DNA of 64,000 bases from Chloroflexota bacterium. Its GTDB lineage: Bacteria > Chloroflexota > Limnocylindria > Limnocylindrales > CSP1-4. Shown in pieces: positions 43,075 to 53,031 of the stretch (positions are counted from its first letter, which is position 1; each line of letters starts with the position of its first letter). A program made the translations under genes and the position numbers. Location of the stretch: contig DAHXON010000008.1 in assembly GCA_027364875.1 (NCBI GenBank), forward strand, positions 1 to 64,000, in the 5' to 3' direction. The notes under the pieces are model-generated. The model was not told the origin of the DNA. It saw only the letters and a list, made by a program, of their open reading frames with translations, and ran no database searches.

Positions 43075-44478
43075 ATGCCCCAGGTTGCCGGCTCCGTCAA
43101 GGAGCTCCTCGCCGCCCTCGACGGCATCGTCCGCGTCGACGGCGACAAGCTCGTCGTGGTCGACGAGAACGCGCTCCGCACTCGCGGCGCCTACGACCTT
43201 GCCTGGACCGCCACGTTCAGCGAGGACGAGGCCACCGTCGAGGCCGCCCGCTGGATCGTCTGGGAAGCCAGCCAGGCCGTCGGAGCCCGTTCGGCCAGCA
43301 TCCAGGAGCTCTACAAGGCACGCTCGCGCGGCGAGTACGAGGGAATGACCGTTCCGGCGATCAACCTTCGCGCCCAGACGTTCGACATGGCCCGCGTCAT
43401 CCTCGAGACGGCCAGGAAGAACGACAGCGCCGCGGTCATCTTCGAGCTCGCCCGGTCCGAGCAGACCTACACCTACCAGCGCGTCTTCGAATACGCCACG
43501 AGCGTTCTCGCGGGCGCCATCGCGGCCGGCTGGAAGGGACCCGTCTTCATCCAGGGCGACCACTACCAGTTCAACGCCAAGAAGTACGCGGCGGACGCGG
43601 AGAAGGTCACCGAAGAGATCCGCAAGGCCTGCCGCGACGCCATCGCCGCCGGGTACCGCAACATCGACATCGACAGCTCCACGCTCGTCGATCTCGGCCC
43701 GGAGACGCTCGACGCCCAGCAGCACCAGAACTACATGCGTGCCGCCGAGTTGACGGCCCTCATCCGCTCCCTCGAGGTCGACGGCGTGACCGTCAGCGTC
43801 GGCGGCGAGATCGGCGAAGTCGGCAAGAAGAACTCCACTCCCGCCGAGCTCAAGGCCTATCTCGACGGCTACCGACGCGAGCTCGATGCACGCGCGAAGG
43901 GCGCGATCGGCCTGTCGAAGGTCTCCGTCCAGACCGGCACCAGCCACGGCGGCACCCCCCTCGCCGATGGCGGCGTCGCCGAAGTCGCCCTCGACTTCAA
44001 CGTCCTGGCCGAGCTCTCCAAGGTAGCTCGCGAGTACGGACTCTCCGGCGCGGTCCAGCACGGCGCCAGCACCCTGCCGGAGGACATGTTCCACAAGTTC
44101 CCGCCCACCGGTTGCGCCGAGATCCATCTCGCCACCGGCTTCCAGAACGCCCTGTACGAGCACCCGGCCTTCCCGGCCGAGCTGCACAAGGCGATCGAGA
44201 CGTGGTGCTTCGAGAACGCCGCCGACGAGCGCAAGCCCGGCCAGACGGACATCCAGTTCGTCTACACCTCGCGCAAGAAGGCCATCGGCCCGTTCAAGCG
44301 CCAGCTCTGGGATCTGCCGACCAAGGATCAGATCCTCGCTTCGCAGGCCGTCAAGATCGACTTCCTCTTCAAGCAGCTCGGCACCCCGGGGAGCCGCGCG
44401 CTCGTCGAGAAGTACGTCAAGCCGGTTGAGTACCACAAGCCCATGCCGGAAGCCCTCAAGGCCGCCGTCGCCAAGTAG
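43075..44478 (+). CDS. Class II fructose-bisphosphate aldolase
   Basis: FIQGDHYQFN, VGGEIGEVG, GTSHGG, LSGAVQHGAST. Confidence 0.88.
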   Translation: MPQVAGSVKELLAALDGIVRVDGDKLVVVDENALRTRGAYDLAWTATFSEDEATVEAARWIVWEASQAVGARSASIQELYKARSRGEYEGMTVPAINLRAQTFDMARVILETARKNDSAAVIFELARSEQTYTYQRVFEYATSVLAGAIAAGWKGPVFIQGDHYQFNAKKYAADAEKVTEEIRKACRDAIAAGYRNIDIDSSTLVDLGPETLDAQQHQNYMRAAELTALIRSLEVDGVTVSVGGEIGEVGKKNSTPAELKAYLDGYRRELDARAKGAIGLSKVSVQTGTSHGGTPLADGGVAEVALDFNVLAELSKVAREYGLSGAVQHGASTLPEDMFHKFPPTGCAEIHLATGFQNALYEHPAFPAELHKAIETWCFENAADERKPGQTDIQFVYTSRKKAIGPFKRQLWDLPTKDQILASQAVKIDFLFKQLGTPGSRALVEKYVKPVEYHKPMPEALKAAVAK

Positions 44479-44503
44479 CTCGTTTCCTGGTAGAAGCACG
44501 AAG

Positions 44504-44524
44504 GGCGCCCTCCGGGGCGCCTTT
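44504..44524 (+). terminator. Intrinsic terminator-like hairpin after the aldolase gene
   Basis: GGCGCCCTCCGGGGCGCC followed by TTTC. Confidence 0.55.
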
Positions 44525-44537
44525 CGATTCGGCGCCG

Positions 44538-45746
44538 CTATGGAGCGGTCCCAGACGCTGCCTCCTGAGACTTGAGGGCCGCAACGAGCATCTGAAGGAA
44601 CTGCACGTCGGACCCTGACGGATGGCCGACGCTGGTTCGGACCAGGATCATCACGTTGTCGACGACCAGGCGCCGGTAATCCCAGCTGCCGAACGACCCG
44701 CCTTCGGTCCAGTCGACCGCTGATGGCTGCACTGCCCCGGCCACCCCTGGCTGGAGGGTCGGCAGGGCACGCGTCAGCGCTTCGGACGAAGGCAGGACAG
44801 CGGCGCCCGCGATGGGCGACGCGTATTGAACGCCGGGCGTCATCGGAGGACACATCATCAGACCGTCCGTGGCGGAGGCTCCGCACCCCCATACATCGGA
44901 CGCCGGGGCGCGAAGCCCGCTTGCGGGACTGGCCGCGCGCGTGGCGGCTATCACGTCCGCCACGGTCAGCGGGTGGGGAGCCGTAGCCGCGTCGCCGGTC
45001 CAGAGAACGTCGTCGACGACGATCATGTCGTCGCAGATCGATCTCTGATGACCGCACTCCGTGGCGCGAGGGTCGTGGATGTGGATGCGCATGATGGCCG
45101 GTCCGGTGGCCAGGTTGCCCTGGTAGAAGCGGAACGTGGTCACTCCGCTCTGAGGTGTGGGCGTCGCGCCGGCGTCGGCGCTCACGTAGTTGAACTGGCA
45201 GCCACCCCGTCGGACCCAGGAGTCAGGAGCGCTGGGGTCCGGACCGGGATCGTTCGGGCAGGAGAAGACGCCGACCGGGACGTTCAGCCAGGCGCCCACG
45301 AGGACCGGTGTCGCGTCCTTCGCGGTCGCGCGCATCGCGAGGGCTCTATCCCAGCGAATGACGGGCTGACCGTCCCAGACCTTCGGAATGCCGTCGTCGT
45401 ACCGCAGCGTCGCGTCGGCGGTGGTCGGCGTCGCGGTCGAGAGGCTGGGCGGCACGGTGGCGGTCGGGAGCACGGTCAGGCTCGCGGCGGCGGATTGAGT
45501 CGCTGAAGGCGACGGTCCGGAAACGGCCGCCTCGCGCGCCTGCGCCAGGACCAGCCCTGCCACCACCGCGGCGATCGCCACGACCCCGCCGAGAGGCGCC
45601 CAGAGGGCGCGACCAGCGTGACGGGGTGGCCGTGACCGCCGCGACTTGATCTCAAACGAGGCCGCGTCCGCACTCGCGAGGCTCAGCTCCTCCATGAAGA
45701 CGATCCGAATTCGACCCTCGAGCTTCGACTCGTCTCGTTCAGTCAT
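44538..45746 (-). CDS. Single-TM protein downstream of ECF sigma factor; putative anti-sigma-like partner
   Basis: 8-nt overlap with sigma gene; about 45 aa N-term then TM LWAPLGGVVAIAAVVAGLVLAQ. Confidence 0.6.
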   Translation of the reverse strand: MTERDESKLEGRIRIVFMEELSLASADAASFEIKSRRSRPPRHAGRALWAPLGGVVAIAAVVAGLVLAQAREAAVSGPSPSATQSAAASLTVLPTATVPPSLSTATPTTADATLRYDDGIPKVWDGQPVIRWDRALAMRATAKDATPVLVGAWLNVPVGVFSCPNDPGPDPSAPDSWVRRGGCQFNYVSADAGATPTPQSGVTTFRFYQGNLATGPAIMRIHIHDPRATECGHQRSICDDMIVVDDVLWTGDAATAPHPLTVADVIAATRAASPASGLRAPASDVWGCGASATDGLMMCPPMTPGVQYASPIAGAAVLPSSEALTRALPTLQPGVAGAVQPSAVDWTEGGSFGSWDYRRLVVDNVMILVRTSVGHPSGSDVQFLQMLVAALKSQEAASGTAP

Positions 45747-46245
45747 CTCCGAGCTCCTCGCGAAGGCGGGCCAATCCTGCCTTCAGGTGTCCCTTCGTGG
45801 TGCTATCGCTGATCCTCATGACCCGGGCGACCTCGCCGACCGGCAGGTCGGCCAGGTAGTGGAGGACGATCGCCGTCCTGGCCCTCGGCGGAAGCTTCGC
45901 CAGGGCAATCCGCAAAGCAAGCGCGTCCGCGCTCGGTCCAGGTCCCGTAAGGATTGCTGGGTCGACGACGCCGAAGTGGATCGCTCGGTTCAACCGGCGA
46001 CGAAGCCGGAACGCCTCGTGGACCTGAATCGTCAGGAGCCACGATCTGGCGGCGGTCCGGTCACGCAGGTCGCAATATCTGCGAGCGGCGATCTCGCACG
46101 TGGTCTGGACGAGGTCGCGAGCGTCCGACTCGTTGCGCATGAGCGCTCGTGCGGATGCCAGGAGCAGTGGGAGATGCTGTTCGAGCGCGACCGCGAGCTC
46201 GACGTCCGCCGAACCGACTTCCGGCCCGCAGGTATCCGTCGGCAT
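45739..46245 (-). CDS. ECF-type RNA polymerase sigma factor
   Basis: MRNESDARDLVQTTCEIAARR; LPPRARTAIVLHYLADLPVGEVARVMRISDSTTKGHLKAGLARLRE. Confidence 0.9.
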   Translation of the reverse strand: MPTDTCGPEVGSADVELAVALEQHLPLLLASARALMRNESDARDLVQTTCEIAARRYCDLRDRTAARSWLLTIQVHEAFRLRRRLNRAIHFGVVDPAILTGPGPSADALALRIALAKLPPRARTAIVLHYLADLPVGEVARVMRISDSTTKGHLKAGLARLREELGDD

Positions 46246-46428
46246 GCCCGCCCTCGTGTGCGATCCAAGTTCTAAGGCCACAACCATACAGAGGCGCTTC
46301 GAGGTCAAAACGGGTGGCTGCGTTGCCCGGGACGTCGATTTTCGTCGGGGCCACATGCCCGTTCCAAGGCAACGGGTTCGCTCGTCTCCATCGTGTCCAT
46401 CAACCAGCGTGGCAACTGGGGAGATCCG

Positions 46429-47694
46429 ATGAGGGCGGCTTTCGCGGCAGCAGGATTGCTAACGCTCGTTCTCGTGGGTTGCGGCGCACCGGTCACGTCT
46501 CAGGCGCCGAGTCCGGCGAGCCCCACCGGCTCGGGTGCGCCCTTGCCAACCCCTCCTCCGAGCGCAAATCCGAGTCCGAGTTCGCTCGCGACGCCGGCCC
46601 ACACCGCTGAGTCGTCCCCGACGTCGAACCCGCGGCCGTCGTTCGTGACGAGCGGCATCGAGCCCGGCAAGATATGGGCCTCGATCGCCTGGACAAAGCT
46701 GCCGGCGAATAGCCCCCTTTCGTCGATAAGAGGTCTGGTCCACTGGCGCGGCGGCTATGTGGCATACGGCGACGCCGGGCTGTGGACATCGACCGACGGC
46801 CGCCTCTGGAAGCCGTCGTCGGATGTGCCGGGCAACATGACCGCCGTGGCCGAAACCTCGATCGGGCTCGTCGCGCTCGTCTTCGGCTTTGCCGATTGCC
46901 CCGTCATCCCGCGGCCCTGCTACCCCTCCGCCGCGGGCACCGTCGAAGCGTGGACGACTACGGACGGCCTGAGCTGGGTCGATCGAGGTCTCGCCATCGG
47001 GGTTTCGGGATTGCAGCTGGCCGGCGTCGGCGGAAGTCCACTGGGCGCAGTCGCCTCCACGACTGACTCGAACAAACCGGGAGTTGCCTATTCGGCCGAC
47101 GGGGTGACCTGGAAAGCCGTGGTCGTTCCGTCGGTTTCATCGGCCTTCTGGTGCCAGGACCCCGAGTTCGGCATGGGCTTGTTCACGATGATCTGTCCAG
47201 CGGCCCAACCGACTGCGCTCGGCGATCTGCCTTCTCAGCCTGTGTTCTCGGCGGATGGCATCCACTGGGCCGCGGGAACAGCGCCTATGACGACGGACCG
47301 GCCGGCTGGAATGGACCGTGTCCTCGTGGGGCGCAGTGGGCTCATGGCGACCGGATACGTACCCGGGGAAGGCGGAGCGGCGCAATGGTGGCGCTCGGAT
47401 AACGGCATGACGTGGCAGATGCTGAATGGTTACTCTCCGGTCGGCAGCTTCACCAGCCGCGCGATCCCGGGTGGCACCTACCCGAACGGCACCCTCGCAG
47501 CGGACGGGACAAGGATCGTCGCACTCGGCTTGGACGCCCAGGTTGCGTCACTGAGCGGTGAGACGTGGAGTTCCTGGGACGGGAAGTCCTGGTCGAAGCT
47601 GGCGAGCCATGGCGCGCCGGTCGCTGGCCCAATGGACGAAATAGTCTTTCCGACGGGAATTCTCGCTGGCGATTGGTGGGGCACGGCCGGTTGA
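46429..47694 (+). CDS. Lipoprotein with Asp-box (BNR)-like repeats
   Basis: Lipobox LVGC; repeats TSTDGRLW, TTDGLSW, SADGVTW, SADGIHW, SDNGMTW. Confidence 0.65.
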   Translation: MRAAFAAAGLLTLVLVGCGAPVTSQAPSPASPTGSGAPLPTPPPSANPSPSSLATPAHTAESSPTSNPRPSFVTSGIEPGKIWASIAWTKLPANSPLSSIRGLVHWRGGYVAYGDAGLWTSTDGRLWKPSSDVPGNMTAVAETSIGLVALVFGFADCPVIPRPCYPSAAGTVEAWTTTDGLSWVDRGLAIGVSGLQLAGVGGSPLGAVASTTDSNKPGVAYSADGVTWKAVVVPSVSSAFWCQDPEFGMGLFTMICPAAQPTALGDLPSQPVFSADGIHWAAGTAPMTTDRPAGMDRVLVGRSGLMATGYVPGEGGAAQWWRSDNGMTWQMLNGYSPVGSFTSRAIPGGTYPNGTLAADGTRIVALGLDAQVASLSGETWSSWDGKSWSKLASHGAPVAGPMDEIVFPTGILAGDWWGTAG

Positions 47695-47741
47695 CCTGCC
47701 TCGGCGAGACAGGGCGTTCGCAGCCCCGCTACGATCCCCAC

Positions 47742-48560
47742 ATGAGTGAAGCGCAGGCATCAAAGGTCGAGCTTCTCCGCTGGCGCAGCGTGGCTCTGGC
47801 CATCGCCGACGAGGCCGACCGTCTCGCCATGGGTGGTTTTCGGCGGGACGTGAGGATCGAGACCAAGCGCGACAAGAGCCTGGTGACCGAGATAGACCAG
47901 GCGATCGAGCGTATGGCCCGCGAAACGCTCCGCGCGGAATTCCCCGGATGTGGCCTGGTCGGCGAGGAGGAAGGGACCGAGGCGGCCGACGCGAGCCTGT
48001 GCTGGTACGTCGATCCCATCGACGCGACCCACAACTTCGTCCGTGGCGTGCCCGTTTTCGCAACGCTCCTTGCCGCGTCAGTGGACGGCGAGATCCAGGT
48101 CGCGGTGGTCAGTGCCCCGGCTTTGCGCGGCCGCTGGATGGCGTGGCTCGGTGGGGGAGCCTGGCGTGCCGGAGAGGCCGGAATCCAGGATGCCACCCGG
48201 CTGCACGTGAGCGACGTGGCCACGATCGAGGAGTCGCAGCTCGTGTACGGGAGCCGTACCGCGGACATGGCCAGCGGCGAGATGCCCGGCCTGGACCGGA
48301 CCCTCGCCGAAGCGTGGCGCGAGCGCGGCTTCGGGGATTTCTGGGGCTACATGCTGGTCGCCGAAGGCGCCGCCGAGGCCATGGTGGAGACCGGCGCGCA
48401 TCCATGGGATTGGGCCGCGCCGCAGCTGATCGTGGAAGAGGCCGGCGGCCGCTTCACCACTGCCCGCGGAGAGCGGCGGATCGACGGCGCTTCGGCGGTG
48501 GCCACCAACGGCCGGATCCACGACGACCTTCTTCGGCGGCTCCGAGGCCGGGGCGCGTAG
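47742..48560 (+). CDS. Inositol monophosphatase family protein
   Basis: LVGEEEGTEA, WYVDPIDATHNFVRGVP, HPWDWAAPQLIVEEAGG. Confidence 0.92.
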   Translation: MSEAQASKVELLRWRSVALAIADEADRLAMGGFRRDVRIETKRDKSLVTEIDQAIERMARETLRAEFPGCGLVGEEEGTEAADASLCWYVDPIDATHNFVRGVPVFATLLAASVDGEIQVAVVSAPALRGRWMAWLGGGAWRAGEAGIQDATRLHVSDVATIEESQLVYGSRTADMASGEMPGLDRTLAEAWRERGFGDFWGYMLVAEGAAEAMVETGAHPWDWAAPQLIVEEAGGRFTTARGERRIDGASAVATNGRIHDDLLRRLRGRGA

Positions 48561-48565
48561 ACCCG

Positions 48566-48670
48566 CTGCCGAGGCGCCGCACGGCCGGGGCGCCGAGTGG
48601 CCGCGGTGCCGAGTGGGCGCGGCGCGCGTGGCGCCTAGTGGCCGCGGGGGCGCCGAGTGGCCCTCGGCCC
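48566..48670 (+). repeat. Degenerate GC-rich tandem repeat around CGCCGAGTGGCCGCGG
   Basis: Four variant units starting near 48591, 48607, 48632 and 48651. Confidence 0.6.
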
Positions 48671-48738
48671 TAGACTCATACCTGCAACCACACACAATGC
48701 CCAATCCTGCCGGCGAGAAGCCGGCCGACGGAGCGTAG

Positions 48739-48996
48739 ATGGTCAAGACACGGAGATCCGCGAAGCCGGGCCTGCACAGATTCAACCGTCACCAGATCGA
48801 GCTGCCGGACGGCAGAAAGCTCGAAATGCATGAGGACGGCACCATCGTGGAGACCGGCGAGGCCGCCGAGGCGCCGAAGACCTGGCCACTCGACGACCCG
48901 GAATGGGCACGACTCGCGCTCCGCTTCGGAGTGCTGCCTCCGTCGGAGACCACCGTCCCGGAGCGTCCCCGCCGATCCAGCCCGCGCCCGCGCTGA
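48739..48996 (+). CDS. Small hypothetical protein
   Basis: 85 aa, MVKTRRSAKPGLHRFNRHQIELPDGRKLEMHEDGT. Confidence 0.5.
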   Translation: MVKTRRSAKPGLHRFNRHQIELPDGRKLEMHEDGTIVETGEAAEAPKTWPLDDPEWARLALRFGVLPPSETTVPERPRRSSPRPR

Positions 48997-49081
48997 CGCC
49001 GGCATCCGAGACGGACCACGGCTCCTGCCCGGACGGGTCGGGTAGGATCTAGGGGTTACGCCCGTCTGCCTGGAGGACAAG

Positions 49082-50332
49082 ATGCCCGCACCGATTCGTC
49101 CCTCGGTTCTGGTGGGTGCGCGCTTGCTCGACGGTCGCTCTCCGGACGTCGCCATCGGCTCAGTGGCCATTGGCGCCGACGGCCGGATCGCCTCCGCGGG
49201 TCCCCAGGCGGCAGCCGACGCAGCCGAGGGCGCGCGGCGGGTCGATCTCACCGGCCTGACGCTCCTGCCCGGAATCATCGACTGCCACGTCCACTTGAGC
49301 CTCCGCCTGGAACCCGTGGCCGACCAGGTCCAGCGCTCCGCGACCGACCTCGTGGTTCGGGCCCTTCAGAGCGGCCGCGAATTCCTCGAAGCGGGCGTCA
49401 CGACCGTCCGCGACGCCGGCTACACACCCGCGGGCGTCAAGCGCGCCTTTGCCAGCGGCGCATTCCCTGGTCCACGCACGCAGGTAAGCTGCCGGCCGCT
49501 CTCCCAGACCGGCGGCCACGGCGACGGCTGGACCCCGTCCGGCGCGATCCTGGACACGGATGTCAGCGATCTGCCGCCGGGCGTCGCCGATGGCGTGGAC
49601 CAGGTCCGCAAGGCGACGCGGCTGCAGATACGCGCCGGCGCGGACTGGATCAAGGTCATGGCCAGCGGCGGTGTCCTCTCCGCCGCGGACTCGCCGGACG
49701 CGAGCCAGTTCACGGTCGAGGAGATCCGGGCGATCGTGGAAGAGGCGAAGGCGGCCGGCATCAAGGGAACGCTCGCTCACGCAGAAGGCACCACGGGGAT
49801 CAAGAATGCCCTGCGCGCGGGCATCACCAGCATCGAGCACGGCGACCTGATCGACGAGGAAGGCCTCGACCTGATGCTCGAACGCGACGTGCCGCTCGTT
49901 CCGACGTTCAACATCAACTTCGTCCTCATGGACGAGGAACGCGTCGCTCGCGGCGATGTCCCGCCCTGGGCGATCGAGAAGATGCGCTACCTCTTCGACA
50001 AGCAGCAGGCGAACTTCCGGCATGCCGTCGACCGCGGCGTCAGGGTCGTCATGGGCACGGACAGCTTCAACGGCCTCTATCCGCCGGCAGAGCTCGCCTA
50101 CATGTCTGAGTTCGGGCTGGGGCCTTTCCGGGCCATCCAGGCGGCCACGACCGAAGCAGCCAGGCTTCTGGGCATCGCCGACCAGGTCGGCACGCTCGAG
50201 CCCGGCAAGCAGGCCGACCTGATCGCGGTCTCCGGCGACCCGCTCGCGGAGCCGGGCCTGTGGCGCGATCCGGCGCGGATCGTCCTGGTCATCCAGGGCG
50301 GCCGAATCGTCGCGGATCGGCTGAGGGCGTAG
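49082..50332 (+). CDS. Amidohydrolase family protein
   Basis: LLPGIIDCHVHLSL, GTLAHAEGTTGIKNALRAGITSIEHGD, MGTDS, GTLEPGKQADLIAV. Confidence 0.93.
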   Translation: MPAPIRPSVLVGARLLDGRSPDVAIGSVAIGADGRIASAGPQAAADAAEGARRVDLTGLTLLPGIIDCHVHLSLRLEPVADQVQRSATDLVVRALQSGREFLEAGVTTVRDAGYTPAGVKRAFASGAFPGPRTQVSCRPLSQTGGHGDGWTPSGAILDTDVSDLPPGVADGVDQVRKATRLQIRAGADWIKVMASGGVLSAADSPDASQFTVEEIRAIVEEAKAAGIKGTLAHAEGTTGIKNALRAGITSIEHGDLIDEEGLDLMLERDVPLVPTFNINFVLMDEERVARGDVPPWAIEKMRYLFDKQQANFRHAVDRGVRVVMGTDSFNGLYPPAELAYMSEFGLGPFRAIQAATTEAARLLGIADQVGTLEPGKQADLIAVSGDPLAEPGLWRDPARIVLVIQGGRIVADRLRA

Positions 50333-50334
50333 CC

Positions 50335-50676
50335 ATGATCGCGAGGACGTGGCGCGGCACGGTCCGAACGGCGGACGGCGATCGCTATGTCCGCTACATC
50401 GAGGACACTGGGATCGCCGAGTACAAGGCCTGCGCCGGCAATCGGGGAGCGTGGCTGCTGAGCCGCGACCTGGGCGACGGCCGGACCGAGATCGTCACCC
50501 TGAGCTTCTGGGTCGATCGGGATTCGATCCGCGAGTTCGCCGGCGACGACATCGAACGCGCGGTCTTCTACCCCGACGACGACGCATATCTGCTCGAGCG
50601 CGACCTCACGGTCACGCACTACGAGATCGCCGATCCCGAAGCGCGCGGTCCGATCCCGACGGCAGACCGGGCGTGA
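50335..50676 (+). CDS. ABM-like small protein
   Basis: MIARTWRGTVRTADGDRYVRYIEDTG...EIVTLSFWVDRDSIREFAG. Confidence 0.65.
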   Translation: MIARTWRGTVRTADGDRYVRYIEDTGIAEYKACAGNRGAWLLSRDLGDGRTEIVTLSFWVDRDSIREFAGDDIERAVFYPDDDAYLLERDLTVTHYEIADPEARGPIPTADRA

Positions 50677-51191
50677 TATTCCGCGGGCCGGCTGCGCTCA
50701 TCGACGCCTGGCTCGCGATCGCCGCGCGGCTTCGATCGTGGGCGGCCCGGCCCACCAGGCCGCGTGACTGGTGGCGGGCTCTGCCGGGCGACCTGCTCGG
50801 TCGGACGGTGATGCTCGGCCTGGGCATCCGCGAGCACAACCGAGTGCACGACGCGGGCGACGTGCGTGCCTTCGTGGTCGAGGACGAGCGGATCGACCGC
50901 TACTTCCGCATCCACCTAATCCCGACGAGAGCCCAGACGCTCGGCCACTACGTCCTATGCCGCGGCCCCCTGGATGCCGAAACGATGGCCCACGAGTGCG
51001 AGCACATCCGCCAGTGGGAGTGGCTCGGGCCGCTGTATCTGCCCGCCTACTTCGTCTCGTCCGCGTTCGCCTTCCTTAGCGGCCGGCGACCTTACTGGGA
51101 CAACCACTTCGAAACGGCCGCTCGAGTCCGCGCCCGGCGCGAGGTGGCGTCAGGCCTCGATCATCCTGCCGCCGAACGCGACGCGACGTAG
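50673..51191 (+). CDS. Hypothetical protein with HExxH-type motif
   Basis: AHECEHIRQWEWLGPLYLPAYF; GTG start overlaps preceding stop. Confidence 0.6.
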   Translation: MIFRGPAALIDAWLAIAARLRSWAARPTRPRDWWRALPGDLLGRTVMLGLGIREHNRVHDAGDVRAFVVEDERIDRYFRIHLIPTRAQTLGHYVLCRGPLDAETMAHECEHIRQWEWLGPLYLPAYFVSSAFAFLSGRRPYWDNHFETAARVRARREVASGLDHPAAERDAT

Positions 51192-51265
51192 GGCCGGCGT
51201 GGTGGAGTGCGGCATAGTGGGATGCTCTAGGTAGATCCGTTCGTCTCGTCTTGAGGTCTCCAGCG

Positions 51266-51703
51266 ATGGCCACGTCGTTCCAGGTCACTTTCGACTGCCA
51301 TGACCCCGCCGGGCAGGCCGAGTTCTGGGCGGCCGCTCTGCACTACGTGGTCGAGCCTCCTCCGGACGGGTACTCGAGCTGGGACGACTGGGCGCGGGCG
51401 CAGGGGATACCGGAGGAGCACTGGAACGACGCCGCCTCGGCCCAGGACCCGGGCGGTCTGGGCCCGCGGCTCTTCTTTCAGAGAGTCCCGGAGGGCAAGG
51501 TCGCCAAGAACCGCGTCCACATGGATCTCAACGTCAGCGGCGGGCGGAACGTTTCAGTGGAGATGCGCAAGCAGCAGATCGTCGCCGAGGTGGAGCGTCT
51601 CAAGAAGCTCGGCGCCGACGACAGCCGCGGTCCCGTCGACCAGGGCGGCGAGTTCTGGGTCCGGATGAACGACCCGGAGGGTAACGAGTTCTGCGTCCAG
51701 TGA
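51266..51703 (+). CDS. VOC/glyoxalase-like domain protein
   Basis: VTFDCHDPAGQAEFWAAAL...NRVHMDLNV...VRMNDPEGNEFCVQ. Confidence 0.85.
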   Translation: MATSFQVTFDCHDPAGQAEFWAAALHYVVEPPPDGYSSWDDWARAQGIPEEHWNDAASAQDPGGLGPRLFFQRVPEGKVAKNRVHMDLNVSGGRNVSVEMRKQQIVAEVERLKKLGADDSRGPVDQGGEFWVRMNDPEGNEFCVQ

Positions 51704-51845
51704 GGGGCGAAGGCCGCGCGATCGATCGCTAGCGGCGCGTCGCGGCCCCCTCGACGCGTATCTCCGACCAATCTCGTAGGATATTGACGAACCGCCGCGC
51801 AACAGACCGCGAGCCTCTCTGCCGCAATCGAGGAACGAGCCCACG

Positions 51846-52916
51846 ATGCCGACCCTGACCCAAGATGCCGTCCTCAAGGCCCTGGCCACAGTTCAGGAGC
51901 CCGAGCTCGGGGGAAACCTCATCGCCCGGAACATGGTCAAGGACCTCGTTCTCGACGGCTCGAAGGTCTCCTTCACCATCGAGCTGACCACGCCCGCTTG
52001 CCCGCTCAAGGATGAGATCGAGGCGCGAGTGCAGGCCGCCCTCAAGCCGATCGGCGCGACCGAGATCGAGGTCGGCTGGGGCGCCACCGTCCGCCGCTCC
52101 ACGCCGGCCGGCCCCCAGATGCTGCCCGGCGTCAAGAACATCGTGGCCGTGGCATCCGGCAAGGGCGGCGTCGGCAAGACCACCATCAGCGTCAACCTGG
52201 CCGTGGCTCTGGCCAAAGCGGGCGCGTCGGTAGGACTTCTCGACGCGGACATCACGGGTCCCAACATTCCGATGATGATCGGCGCCGAGGGCGCGCCCGT
52301 CGCCAGCGCGAACGGCAAGATCACGCCGATCGAGGCCAACGGCGTGAAGGTAATCTCGATCCAGTTCTTCCTGCCGGAGGGCCAGCCGGTGGTCTGGCGC
52401 GGGCCTCTCGTAGGCGGCGCCATACAGCAGTTCCTGCGCGACGTGGAGTGGGGCGATCTCGACTACCTCGTGGTGGACCTGCCGCCCGGAACCTCCGACG
52501 CGCAGCTGACGCTCGCCCAATCCGTGCCACTGACCGGGGCCGTGCTGGTGACCACGCCTCAGGAAGTCGCCCTCTCCGACGTGGCCAAGGCAATGGCGAT
52601 GTTCAAGCGTGTCAGCGTGCCGATACTCGGCCTCGTGGAGAACATGTCCGGTTTCGTCTGCGCCCACTGTGGCGAAGTCACAGACATCTTCGGGCGCGGC
52701 GGCGGCGAACGCTACGCCGCAGAGAACGGCATCGACTTCCTCGGAGGCGTACCGCTCGACATCACGGTTCGCCAGGGTGCCGACGTGGGTGTTCCGGCGG
52801 TGGCCCAATCGCAGCCCGGCCCCGCGGCCGCGGCGTTGGAGCACGTGGCCCGCGCAATTGCGGGCAAGGTGAGCGTGCAGGCCGCCCGTCAGCAGCCGGT
52901 CCTGACCGTCAGCTGA
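51846..52916 (+). CDS. apbC: Mrp/NBP35 family P-loop ATPase
   Basis: N-terminal MIP18-like domain, ASGKGGVGKTTISVNLA, CAHC motif. Confidence 0.93.
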   Translation: MPTLTQDAVLKALATVQEPELGGNLIARNMVKDLVLDGSKVSFTIELTTPACPLKDEIEARVQAALKPIGATEIEVGWGATVRRSTPAGPQMLPGVKNIVAVASGKGGVGKTTISVNLAVALAKAGASVGLLDADITGPNIPMMIGAEGAPVASANGKITPIEANGVKVISIQFFLPEGQPVVWRGPLVGGAIQQFLRDVEWGDLDYLVVDLPPGTSDAQLTLAQSVPLTGAVLVTTPQEVALSDVAKAMAMFKRVSVPILGLVENMSGFVCAHCGEVTDIFGRGGGERYAAENGIDFLGGVPLDITVRQGADVGVPAVAQSQPGPAAAALEHVARAIAGKVSVQAARQQPVLTVS

Positions 52917-53031
52917 CCTCCGCTGGAGCCGCGCCGCCTGGACCGCGTCACACGCGGTGCGTCGCCTCGGAGTGTCGGGTCCAGTCGAATTTGACCGGCG
53001 CGACGTCGTACCATTCGGGCAGGAGGTTCCC

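Noticed and set aside
43060-45057. 665-aa minus-strand ORF opposite the aldolase gene
   Set aside because: Antisense shadow of a conserved aldolase CDS; composition is typical of GC-rich complementary frames.
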